A stretch of DNA of 43,370 bases from contig DATDGU010000214.1 in NCBI GenBank assembly GCA_036521915.1, forward strand, positions 1 through 43,370, read 5' to 3'. The stretch is from PALSA-555 sp036521915 (lineage in GTDB: Bacteria > Actinomycetota > Acidimicrobiia > IMCC26256 > PALSA-555). The notes under the pieces were generated by a model. It ran no database searches. It worked only from the letters and a program-made list of their open reading frames with translations, and was not told the origin of the DNA. Within the stretch, counting starts at the first letter, position 1. The number at the start of each line of letters is the position of its first letter. Below are positions 24,142-32,167 of this stretch, piece after piece. A program made the translations under genes and the position numbers.

Positions 24142-25239
24142 TCAGGCCGTCGGCACGGGCGCGGGGTCCAGGCGATACACCTGGAGGCGGCCGATGCCGC
24201 GGACACGCTGGCGGGTGATGCGGCGCAACCGGAACCCGTCGTCGTGCTCGAGCGCCGCCGCGACCTCGCTCGAGACGAGCACGGTGCCGGGGAACGCGAG
24301 TCGGGTTAGCCGGCTCGCCAGGTTCACCACCGCGCCGAAGTAGTCACCCTCGCGGGAGAGCACCGACCCGACGGCGAGGCCGGCACGCGCTTGCGGCAGG
24401 ACCGGGTCGCGCGTCGACGCGGCGCTGAGCGCGAGCGCGATGTGGGCCCCCGTCGCGGGCTGGTCGGCGATGAACATGACCTCGTCACCGATCGTCTTGA
24501 CGATCCGGCCGCCCGCCTGCACGACGGTCTCGTGGGCCAGCGCCGAGAACCGCTCGATCAGGGCGGCGAGCTCCTCGTCGTCGAGGCCCTCGGCGAGCGC
24601 CGTATACCCGACGAGATCGACGAAGCCGACCGTGGCCTCGACGGTCCCCGGCGTGTCGGGGTCGCTCCCCGCGAGCTTGCGCCACAGCGCGGCCCGCAGC
24701 TGCAGCCGATGGCCGTGATCGAGCAGGCGCGCGATCTCGTCGAAGTCGAGGCGATCGGCGATCCGCTCGGCGATCTCCTCGTCGCCGAGGCCGTCCTGGC
24801 GCGCCGCGGTGATCGACCGGACGAGGTCGTCGCTCTCGGCGTCGGCGATGCGGGCCAGCGCCGAGCTGGTGATCCGCGCCTGGGCGAGCGCCTGGTCCGA
24901 CGTCCAGAAGAGCCACGGGCTCGACGCCCGGTCGAGGAAGTCGCGGAGCGCCGCGACGTCGGCGTCGGTGAACGCGGGCAGCTCGTCGGGAAGGTCGGGG
25001 AACCCGATGGCGCGCCACACGGCTCGGGCGGTGTCGACGTCCGTGCCGGCCCGCGCCGCCACCTCCTGCTGGGTGTACTTCCTCGCGCCCGGGATCACCG
25101 TGCGGTCGAGAGCGAGCAGCGTCAGGTAGCCGTTGCGCCGCGCCTCGTCGATCTCCTCCGCGCTCGCCCCACGGCGGCGCAGGAACCGGGCCAGGGAGCG
25201 CACGATGCCGCTCAGGCCGAGCGGGGCACGTCCCTCCAC
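24142..25239 (-). CDS. Class III adenylate cyclase with N-terminal regulatory domain
   Basis: This 365-residue cyclase makes cAMP from ATP. The N-terminal about 190 residues (LARFLRRRGASAEEIDEARR, KYTQQEVAARAGTDVDTAR, DALAQARITSS-like helices) resemble the pH-sensing/regulatory domain of mycobacterial Rv1264/Rv2212-type cyclases. The catalytic domain carries all needed residues: Asp in VGFVDLVGYT, Lys and Asp in RIVKTIGDEVMF, and GDYFGAVVNLASRL with substrate Asp, Asn and Arg. No membrane helix. Start taken as GTG 25239, which overlaps the acyl-CoA dehydrogenase end by 28 nt. GTG 25203, just after that gene's stop, is a good alternative. Confidence 0.87.
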   Translation of the reverse strand: MEGRAPLGLSGIVRSLARFLRRRGASAEEIDEARRNGYLTLLALDRTVIPGARKYTQQEVAARAGTDVDTARAVWRAIGFPDLPDELPAFTDADVAALRDFLDRASSPWLFWTSDQALAQARITSSALARIADAESDDLVRSITAARQDGLGDEEIAERIADRLDFDEIARLLDHGHRLQLRAALWRKLAGSDPDTPGTVEATVGFVDLVGYTALAEGLDDEELAALIERFSALAHETVVQAGGRIVKTIGDEVMFIADQPATGAHIALALSAASTRDPVLPQARAGLAVGSVLSREGDYFGAVVNLASRLTRLAFPGTVLVSSEVAAALEHDDGFRLRRITRQRVRGIGRLQVYRLDPAPVPTA

Positions 25240-26492
25240 GCCAGGTCACGAGAGTTGTCGGGCTCCTTCGGCAGGCCGAGCACCCGCTCCCCGAGGATGT
25301 TGCGCATCACGTTGGACGTCCCGCCCTCGATCGTGTTGGCCTGCGCTCGGAGGAACCCCCGCGCGATCGCGGGTCGGTCCTCGCCCATGCCACCGATGTA
25401 GGCGAGCGGTCCCTCATGCCGCGGCGCGCCGGTCGGCTCCCATGCCACGCCACCCGCGCCCTCGAGGTCGACGGCGAGCTTCTGGAGACGCTGGTTGAAC
25501 TCGGCCTGCTGCAGCTTGGTGATCGATCCCTCCGGGCCCGCTTCGGCGCCGCCGCGCCGCTTGTCCCCGGCGCGCTGGTTGTTGAGCCGGATGAGGCGCC
25601 CGTCGATGTAGAGCTGCGCGAGCCGCTGGCGCTGCAGCGAATCGGTCACGGGGTGGTGCCGCTTGATCAGCGCGTCGATGGGGCTGCCGCCCACCGCGTC
25701 CCCGGCGAGCGAGCCGGCGCCGGACAGCGACACCCGCTCGTTCATAAGGGTCGTGATCGCGACCCGCCATCCCTCGCCTTCGGGGCCGACGCGCATCGAA
25801 TCCGGGATTCGCACCCCTTCGAAGAAGACCTCGTTGAACTCGGCGTCGCCGGTGATCTGGACGAGAGGCCGCACCTCGACACCCGGCGCGTGCATGTCGA
25901 TCACGAAATAGCTGAGGCCCTTGTGCTTCGGGACCTCCGGGTTGGTGCGGGCGAGCAGCATCCCCCACCGCGCGATGTGGGCGAGCGTCGTCCACACCTT
26001 CTGGCCGTGGATCACCCACTCGTCGCCGTCACGCGCGGCGCGTGTCGAGAGCCCCGCCACGTCCGAGCCGGCGCCCGGCTCGCTGAAGAGCTGGCACCAG
26101 ATCTCCTCGTTCGTGGCGAGGCCGCGCAGCAGGCGCTGCTTCTGGTCCTCGGTCCCCCACGTGATGACGGTGGGGCCGCCCATGCCGATCCCGATGATGT
26201 TGAAGGGCCGCGGGACCCGGTAGTGGGTCAGGACCTCGTTCACGTGCTTGGCCTGGCCGGGCGTGAGCGACAGGCCGGCCCCGTACTCGGAGGGCCACGT
26301 CGGCGTCGCGTACCCGGACTCGCCGAGCCGGCGACACCAGTCGCGGTAGTCGAGGTTGCCGCGCAGCTCGGCGATGCGCGCCTCGTCCCCGGCGTCGACT
26401 GCGTCCATCCAGCCGGCCGGCAGCTCGGCTCGCAGGAACGCCAGCGTCTGGTCGCGCAGCTCGGTGTCGGTCGGTTGGGTGTCGAGCACCAT
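25212..26492 (-). CDS. Acyl-CoA dehydrogenase (FadE type)
   Basis: This 426-residue FAD acyl-CoA dehydrogenase has ATPTWPSEYGAGLSLTPGQ, QLFSEPGAGSDVAGLSTRA (FAD/substrate loop), VWTTLAHIARWGMLLARTN and the C-terminal EGGTSNVMRNILGERVLGLP. The long middle region and this C-terminus fit the FadE group common in steroid and branched-lipid catabolism. It would desaturate an acyl-CoA and pass electrons to ETF. ATG 26492 is preceded by GAGGGGGG and is the likely start; the upstream open frame is antisense to the transporter's leader. The adenylate cyclase gene overlaps its 3' end. Confidence 0.92.
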   Translation of the reverse strand: MVLDTQPTDTELRDQTLAFLRAELPAGWMDAVDAGDEARIAELRGNLDYRDWCRRLGESGYATPTWPSEYGAGLSLTPGQAKHVNEVLTHYRVPRPFNIIGIGMGGPTVITWGTEDQKQRLLRGLATNEEIWCQLFSEPGAGSDVAGLSTRAARDGDEWVIHGQKVWTTLAHIARWGMLLARTNPEVPKHKGLSYFVIDMHAPGVEVRPLVQITGDAEFNEVFFEGVRIPDSMRVGPEGEGWRVAITTLMNERVSLSGAGSLAGDAVGGSPIDALIKRHHPVTDSLQRQRLAQLYIDGRLIRLNNQRAGDKRRGGAEAGPEGSITKLQQAEFNQRLQKLAVDLEGAGGVAWEPTGAPRHEGPLAYIGGMGEDRPAIARGFLRAQANTIEGGTSNVMRNILGERVLGLPKEPDNSRDLAWRDVPRSA

Positions 26493-26637
26493 CACGTCCC
26501 CCCTCGTTGCCAGGATGGTAGCGGTCACGCGATCACGAGCCGGGCTGGTCCACGGTCGCCGGACGGGGTGGTCGGTATCCTCGGGGCAGCCGTTCGGCGC
26601 GCCGATGCGCGGTGCGGCGCGCCGCCCGAGGAGCACC

Positions 26638-27333
26638 ATGCGGACCCATCACGTCGAGCGGCACCGGTACGCCCGCGTCGGGTGGTTACGGGCCGCCGTG
26701 CTCGGCGCCAACGACGGGATCGTGTCGGTGTCGAGCATCCTCCTCGGCGTCGCCGCCGCGACGGCGTCCACGAGCCAGATCGCGATCGCGGGCGCCGCGG
26801 CGCTGGTCGCGGGCTCGATGGCCATGGCGGTCGGCGAGTACGTGTCGGTGAGCTCGCAGCGCGACACCGAGCGTGCCGACATCGCGCGGGAGCGGCGCGA
26901 GATCCTCATGAACCCGGACATGGAGCTCGCCGAGCTCCAGGAGATCTACCAGCGGCGCGGCCTCGACGAGGGTCTGGCCCGCCAGGTCGCGCAGAAGCTC
27001 ATGGATTCCGACCCGCTCGGCGCGCACCTGCGCGACGAGCTCGGCATGACGGGCGCCGGCCTCGCCACGCCGCTCCAGGCGGCGGGGAGCTCGGCGTTGA
27101 GCTTCTCGGCCGGCGCGGCGCTGCCCCTGGCGGCCGCGATCGCCGTACCGAGCGCGGCGCGCGCCCCGGTGATCGCCGGGCTGGCCCTCGTCCTGCTCGC
27201 CGTGACCGGCTACCTCGGTGGACGCTTCGGCGGCGCGCCGGTCCGGCGGGCCACGTTGCGGGTCCTCGCCGGCGGATGCGTCGCCATGCTCATCACGTGG
27301 GCCATCGGGACGCTCGTCGGCGCCGCGGTCTGA
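26638..27333 (+). CDS. VIT1/CCC1-family iron/manganese transporter
   Basis: This 231-residue membrane protein of the Ccc1/VIT family has five predicted helices. The first block, GWLRAAVLGANDGIVSVSSI, is the family signature, followed by GSMAMAVGEYVSVSSQRDTE. The soluble metal-binding helical region has ELAELQEIYQRRGLDE with several Glu. Later helices are ALSFSAGAALPLAAAIAV, VIAGLALVLLAVTGYLGG and LAGGCVAMLITWAIG. It exports or sequesters Fe2+/Mn2+. Start ATG 26638 follows GAGGAG. The next, frameshifted gene begins 1 nt after its stop. Confidence 0.92.
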   Translation: MRTHHVERHRYARVGWLRAAVLGANDGIVSVSSILLGVAAATASTSQIAIAGAAALVAGSMAMAVGEYVSVSSQRDTERADIARERREILMNPDMELAELQEIYQRRGLDEGLARQVAQKLMDSDPLGAHLRDELGMTGAGLATPLQAAGSSALSFSAGAALPLAAAIAVPSAARAPVIAGLALVLLAVTGYLGGRFGGAPVRRATLRVLAGGCVAMLITWAIGTLVGAAV

Positions 27334-27334
27334 C

Positions 27335-27722
27335 ATGGGCAGCGACGCGGTGACGACCGCGTCGCACCCGTCCGGCGACCCGTCCGTCGTCGTCGATCGC
27401 GCGCCGTCCGCACCCGACCTGGCGCGCTGGTCGCCGGCCCGTGCCTCGCCGCGGACATGGTGGGGAGTCACGTTCGCGCTGCTGGCCGCGATCGGCGGTG
27501 TTCCTGGTGGTGATCGGGGCGCTGCTGGCGTTCGATCAGAACCTGCGCCGCCACACGGTCGGGCTCGACGGGCCGATCGCGTACTGGCTCCACCCGGCGT
27601 GGTCGCCGCCGCTCGGTCCGCTGCTCGTCCTGCTGCTCTTCGTCGCCGCCTCGATCGGTCTCGTCGTGTGGTGGCTCGAGTCCGGTGTCCCCTCGGATCG
27701 ACCCGAGCCGGTCATGACCTGA
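27335..27722 (+). pseudogene. Small membrane protein gene with a frameshift
   Basis: Reading starts at ATG 27335 (MGSDAVTTASHPSGDPS) and runs to WWGVTFALLAAIG at about 27496. The hydrophobic segment then continues only in the +1 frame: VFLVVIGALLAFDQN, then LGPLLVLLLFVAASIGLVVWW, with a stop at 27722. Removing one G at 27497-27498 restores one continuous protein of about 128 residues with two membrane helices. In the original frame the rest is Arg/Ala-rich nonsense. Either a sequencing or assembly indel or a true inactivating mutation is possible. It is 1 nt after the VIT1/CCC1 gene and was presumably its operon partner. Family not recognised. Confidence 0.7.
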
Positions 27723-27737
27723 GGCCCGCGGCGTGGG

Positions 27738-30134
27738 TCAGTGTGTCGCGGGCGCCGACGAGGGCGGCGGGCGATCGAAGAGCCGGGTGGCCCGCCAGGC
27801 GACCTCGACGAGCACGCTCCCGACGCCCGCGATGAGCACGGCCTGCCACATGACCTGGCTGCTCGGGAGCGCGAGCGCGAAGAAGCTGCGGAAGGCCGGC
27901 ACGGCGAAGATGATCGCGACGGCGCCGACCATGGACACCACGAGCAGCCCGCGCCACCAGTTCAGCGGCCGGGCGAGGATGACGAGCACCCAGAGCGCGA
28001 TGGCCGCGACGACGAGCGTGGCGGTCGTGCGCGATTGGGTGAGCGACTGGTGGGCGCCGTAGAACGCCACGGCGTACGCGATGAGCGCGGCGGCGCCGAC
28101 GACGATCCCACCCGGGATGCAGAACCGCAGGACACGGCGGATGAAGCCCGGGATGTACCGGCGGGTGTTCGGCGCCAAGGCGAGGAAGAAGCCCGGGATC
28201 CCGATCGTGAAGTCGCTGATGATCGTGAGGTGGCGGGGCAGGAACGGGAAGTTCCAGTTGAGCAGGACCACCATGACGGCGATGAGGGCCGCGTAGACCG
28301 ATTTGGTGACGAACAGGTTCGCCGACCGCTCGATGTTGGCGATCACCCGGCGGCCCTCGGCCACGACGCCGGGGAGGGTCGCGAACCGGCTGTCGAGCAG
28401 CACGAGCTTCGCGACGGCGCGCGTCGCTGCGGCGCCCGAGCCCATGGCGACGCCGATGTCGGCGTCCTTGAGGGCCAGCGCGTCGTTCACCCCGTCACCG
28501 GTCATCGCGACGACGTGGCCGCGCGATTGGAGCGCGTGGACCATCGCGCGCTTCTGCTGCGGCGTCACGCGGCCGTAGACCGCATGGTCGTCGACCACCG
28601 CGGCGAGCGCCGCCGGGTCCTCCGGCAGCTCGCGGGCGTCCATCACCCGGTCCGCGCCCGGCAGGCTGACGCGACGGGCGATCGCGGCGACCGTGCGCGG
28701 GTTGTCGCCCGAGATCACCTTGAGCGTCACTCCCTGGGCGGTGAAGTAGGCGAGGGTGTCGGCGGCGTCCGGTCGGACCTGCTCGTCGAGGACGACCAGC
28801 GCGACGGGTGAGAGGCGCGCCGGGAGCGTCTCACCGTCGAGGCCGGCGGTGGTGCGGGCGAGCACGAGCACGCGACTGCCGGCTGCCGCGAGCTCGTCGG
28901 CGCGGGCCCGGACCGGGTCGCCACGGGGGGCATCGGGGAGGACCATCTCGGGCGCGCCGAGCACCCAGGTGCCGTGACCGGCGAACGCGGCGGCGCTCCA
29001 CTTGCGCGCCGAGGAGAACGGCGTCGCCGCGTCGCGAGCCCACCCGCCGGGCGGTGGGTGCGCCGCGCCGATGGCCGCCAGGGTCGCGTTGCGGTTCGGG
29101 TCGTCGGCGAGCGCGCCGAGCGCGGCGGGCACGTCGTCCGCTCCGTCGGCGCCCACGGGCTCGAACCGGTCGAACACGACGTCGCCGTCGGTGAGCGTGC
29201 CGGTTTTGTCGAGGCACACGACGTCGACGCGGGCGAGACCTTCGACGGCGGGCAGCTCCTGGACGAGCACCTGGCGGCGGGCGAGCGTGACGGCGGCGAT
29301 CCCGAACGCCAGGCTGGTGAGGAGCACGAGGCCTTCCGGGACCATCCCGACGGCGCCGGCGACGGTGCTCGTCACGCTGTCCGAGAAGCTGTGGGTCTGG
29401 AGCTGCTGCCAGAGCAGCAGGCCCGAGACCGGGAACAGCGCGTACTGGATGAGGCGCAGCAAGAAGTTGATGCCGTCCATGAGCTCGGAGTGGGCGGGCT
29501 GGAATTGGCGCGCTTCGGCGGCGAGCTTGCGGGCGTAGGCGTCGGAGCCGACGGCCGTCGCCTGGAACGCTCCCGCGCCGGCCACGACGATGGCGCCGGA
29601 CAGCACGTTCGAGCCGGGCGCCTTTTCGATCGGGTCCGATTCGCCGGTGAGGAGCGACTCGTCGATCTCGAGCCCGTCGGCGCGGCGGATGACGCCGTCG
29701 GCGGGCACCTGGTCCCCGGTCCGTAGGTCGCAGAGGTCGTCGAGCACGAGGTCGTCGACGGCGACGTCGTGCACCTCGCCGTCGCGGGTGACACGGGCGT
29801 GTGGCGCGCTGAGGACGGCGAGCGCATCCAGGGTTCGCTTGGCGCGGATCTCCTGGGCGATGCCGATGACGGCGTTGGCGACGAGGACGAGCCCGAAAAG
29901 CCCGTCCTGGGGTTGGCCGACGATGAGCACGGCGGCGAACAGCGTGCCGAGGATGGCGTTGAAGCGCGTGAACACGTTCGCTCGCAGGATTTCGCCGTAC
30001 GAGCGGCTCGTGTGCTCGGCGCTGCGGTTGGTGAGCCCGCGTGCGACGCGATCCTCGACCTCGGCAGCGGTCAGACCGGTCGCGGGTGTCTGCGTCGCGG
30101 ACGGCCCCGAATCGGGGGGCGCCGACGCGGTCAT
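27738..30134 (-). CDS. CtpE-like P-type cation ATPase
   Basis: This 798-residue P-type ATPase pumps a cation across the membrane. It has all catalytic signatures: ESLLTGESDPIEK (actuator TGES), VGMVPEGLVLLTSLAF (ion-site helix M4 with PEGL), VCLDKTGTLTDGD (phosphorylated Asp) and MTGDGVNDALALKDADIGV (hinge). About ten membrane helices are seen. The VPEGL motif, length and NLFVTKSVYAALIAV resemble mycobacterial CtpE, a calcium-uptake ATPase. There is no heavy-metal-binding N-terminal domain and no CPC motif. Ca2+ is likely but inferred. Start ATG 30134 is 7 nt after a TACGGT box. Confidence 0.92.
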   Translation of the reverse strand: MTASAPPDSGPSATQTPATGLTAAEVEDRVARGLTNRSAEHTSRSYGEILRANVFTRFNAILGTLFAAVLIVGQPQDGLFGLVLVANAVIGIAQEIRAKRTLDALAVLSAPHARVTRDGEVHDVAVDDLVLDDLCDLRTGDQVPADGVIRRADGLEIDESLLTGESDPIEKAPGSNVLSGAIVVAGAGAFQATAVGSDAYARKLAAEARQFQPAHSELMDGINFLLRLIQYALFPVSGLLLWQQLQTHSFSDSVTSTVAGAVGMVPEGLVLLTSLAFGIAAVTLARRQVLVQELPAVEGLARVDVVCLDKTGTLTDGDVVFDRFEPVGADGADDVPAALGALADDPNRNATLAAIGAAHPPPGGWARDAATPFSSARKWSAAAFAGHGTWVLGAPEMVLPDAPRGDPVRARADELAAAGSRVLVLARTTAGLDGETLPARLSPVALVVLDEQVRPDAADTLAYFTAQGVTLKVISGDNPRTVAAIARRVSLPGADRVMDARELPEDPAALAAVVDDHAVYGRVTPQQKRAMVHALQSRGHVVAMTGDGVNDALALKDADIGVAMGSGAAATRAVAKLVLLDSRFATLPGVVAEGRRVIANIERSANLFVTKSVYAALIAVMVVLLNWNFPFLPRHLTIISDFTIGIPGFFLALAPNTRRYIPGFIRRVLRFCIPGGIVVGAAALIAYAVAFYGAHQSLTQSRTTATLVVAAIALWVLVILARPLNWWRGLLVVSMVGAVAIIFAVPAFRSFFALALPSSQVMWQAVLIAGVGSVLVEVAWRATRLFDRPPPSSAPATH

Positions 30135-30141
30135 CGTCGTG

Positions 30142-30147
30142 ACCGTA
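30142..30147 (-). promoter_or_regulatory. Probable -10 box of a leaderless promoter (P-type ATPase)
   Basis: TACGGT on the minus strand ends 7 nt before ATG 30134. Confidence 0.42.
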
Positions 30148-30211
30148 GCCGAGCGTCTCCTGGGACGATGCGACCGCGCCGGACGACGCGCGCTCGGATG
30201 AGCGACGGGTG

Positions 30212-31726
30212 TTAGAGGCCGGTCTGCGCCTCGAGGCGCCCCGAGTCGATCGCCTGCATGAAGGCTGCGTAGTCGCGCTCGTTCTGGTCCGCGTACCGGA
30301 CCGCGAACTCCGAAAGCGCGCAGTCGAAGGCGTCGCCCTTCCCGAGGTACGACGCGATCGCGATCCGGTCACCCCAGCGGGCGTGCGCCCGCGCGAGCGC
30401 GGCGGCGCAGAACCCGGCGTAGACCGTGACGCCGGGAACGAGCAGGGCGTCGATGTCGAAGCTGCCCTTCCAGTCGTGGAGCTGGCGGAGGTAGTAGTCG
30501 CGCGACACGCCGTCGAGCCCGCGAATGCGCTGCCACCCGAGGAAGATGTCGCTCCCGAACTGCATCAGGCGCTGACCGGCGACGACACGCTCGCCGTGGT
30601 GCGAGTATTCGCTGCGGCCGAGGTAGGGCTCGAGCACCGAGGCCTGGGCCTCCTTCGCCTGCAGGAACAGCGGGTCGTCCTCGTCGCGGCCGAGCAGGAG
30701 CAGGATGTAGCAGCGCGTCCCGACGCTGCCGACGCCGACCACCTTGCGGGCGGCGTGGATGTATCGGTACTCCTCCAGCGGGTGGTGGTGGTGCGCCAGC
30801 GTCTCGCTGTAGGAGCGCAGGAGCTCCTTGATGAGCACCTCGGTGTTCTCCCACTCCGAGTGCGGGACGATGAGGTCCTCGATCGGCACGATGAGCGGCG
30901 GCTCGGCGCGGATGCGCAGGTCACCGTTCTCGTCGGCGGCGCGCTTGGCGAAGACCCGGGTGCTGTCCCGGGTCCGAGCCTTGGCGACGTTCTTTGCGGC
31001 GGCGCTCGCCTCCTCGCGGCCCAGGTCGCCGGCGCGCGCCCGCTCGCCGACGTGGTCGAGGAGGTCGCCGACCTCCAGGTACTCGTACCAGGCGTCGAGC
31101 GTCCCCATGGCGGCGGCGCGCCGGATGTGCCGCCGGTACTCCCGGGCTGCGGCGTGGACGATGGCCCGTCGGTCCGCCGCCGAGAACCCGCGGTCGCGGC
31201 CCGCGACCTCGAGGCTCGCGGCGAGGCGCTTGACGTCCCATTCCCACGGGCCGGGCAGGGTCTCGTCGAAGTCATTGATGTCGAACACCAGCTGACGCTC
31301 CGGCGTCCCGAACACGCCGAAGTTCGACAGGTGCGCGTCGCCGCAGAGCTGGACGGTCACGCCCGTCGTCGGGCTGCCGGCCAGGTCGTTCGCCATGATC
31401 CGCGCCGCGCCGCGGTAGAACGTGAACGGCGACACCGACATCCGGCCGTAGCGGATGGGGACCAGCTCGGGGACCCGGTCGGCCGACTGCTCCTCCAGCA
31501 AGGTGACCGGGTCGCAGCGATCGGCGGCGGGAACCCAGCGGCCGTGGCTGGACCGTGGCGCGTCCGCGCGTGCGGCCTTGCCGCGCGCGATGCGCTCGTC
31601 GACGCCGAGGCGGGCCCGCCGCCACGCGGACGCGAAGGTTCGCGCGCCGCGCCCATCGCCGGCCCCGTCACCGGGCAGTCCGGTCTCGCTCATCGCGGCG
31701 GAGACGGCGCCGGCCGAACGGGACAT
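30212..31726 (-). CDS. DUF2252-domain protein
   Basis: This 504-residue protein is of the DUF2252 family, whose function is not established. The core looks distantly like a phosphotransferase/kinase fold: FYRGAARIMANDLAG, VQLCGDAHLSNFGVFGTPE (candidate catalytic Asp and Asn) and LVFDINDFDETLPGPWEWD (candidate metal Asp), then KRLAASLEVAGRD. The C-terminal block has KVVGVGSVGTRCYILLLLGR, VVAGQRLMQFGSDIFLGW and YYLRQLHDWKGS, all typical for the family. Start ATG 31726; an ATG at 31693 is possible, as the first residues are poorly conserved in composition. It is downstream of the VOC gene (gap 36 nt) on the same strand. Confidence 0.87.
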   Translation of the reverse strand: MSRSAGAVSAAMSETGLPGDGAGDGRGARTFASAWRRARLGVDERIARGKAARADAPRSSHGRWVPAADRCDPVTLLEEQSADRVPELVPIRYGRMSVSPFTFYRGAARIMANDLAGSPTTGVTVQLCGDAHLSNFGVFGTPERQLVFDINDFDETLPGPWEWDVKRLAASLEVAGRDRGFSAADRRAIVHAAAREYRRHIRRAAAMGTLDAWYEYLEVGDLLDHVGERARAGDLGREEASAAAKNVAKARTRDSTRVFAKRAADENGDLRIRAEPPLIVPIEDLIVPHSEWENTEVLIKELLRSYSETLAHHHHPLEEYRYIHAARKVVGVGSVGTRCYILLLLGRDEDDPLFLQAKEAQASVLEPYLGRSEYSHHGERVVAGQRLMQFGSDIFLGWQRIRGLDGVSRDYYLRQLHDWKGSFDIDALLVPGVTVYAGFCAAALARAHARWGDRIAIASYLGKGDAFDCALSEFAVRYADQNERDYAAFMQAIDSGRLEAQTGL

Positions 31727-31762
31727 TGGCGCATCGGCGAACGGTAATGCCGGACGGGGAGG

Positions 31763-32152
31763 TCAGCGCGGCGGCTCGGTCCCCGGACGTTGGAAGCGGC
31801 GACCGCCGGCGAGCTCGTACACGTGTCCGTCGGGTGCACGGAAGTGCACCCACGCGCTCTCACCGAGGTCGACCACGGGCCCGAGCAGCTCGACGCCCGC
31901 GGCGACCAGCTCGGCCGCGCCCGCCGCAACGTCCTCGACGAGGAAGCCGACGACGGGCGCCTCGAAGTACGGCTCGCCGTCGGTCCCGGCGGCGTCGAAC
32001 ACCTCGAAGTGGTCGCCGTCGGCGAGCTGGTACACGGTCATCCCGTCGGTCTCCTCGACCACGGGGAGCCCGAGGACGTCGCGCGCGAAGGCCGTCATGG
32101 CGGAGTAGGAGCCGGTGCGCGTCCCAGCCCACACGATCCCGAGTGTCTGCAT
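31763..32152 (-). CDS. VOC-family (glyoxalase/bleomycin-resistance-like) protein
   Basis: This 129-residue single VOC unit pair has MTAFARDVLGLPVVEETDG, HFEVFDAAG, APVVGFLVEDVAAGAAELVA and WVHFRAPDGHVYELAGG. Candidate metal ligands are the His/Glu of DHFEVF and the Glu of VYELAG. It could be a lyase, dioxygenase or ligand-binding protein. It begins 15 nt after the dnaE2 stop with no visible promoter, so it may be transcribed with dnaE2 in the SOS response. Confidence 0.82.
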   Translation of the reverse strand: MQTLGIVWAGTRTGSYSAMTAFARDVLGLPVVEETDGMTVYQLADGDHFEVFDAAGTDGEPYFEAPVVGFLVEDVAAGAAELVAAGVELLGPVVDLGESAWVHFRAPDGHVYELAGGRRFQRPGTEPPR

Positions 32153-32167
32153 CCCGCGAGTCTGGCG

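Noticed and set aside
26600..26632. Two GGCGCGCC repeats before the VIT1/CCC1 gene
   Set aside because: Short self-complementary GC words are expected by chance at this GC content; no larger structure.
30209..31747. 512-residue plus-strand open frame
   Set aside because: Almost exactly antisense to the DUF2252 gene and without any recognisable domain.
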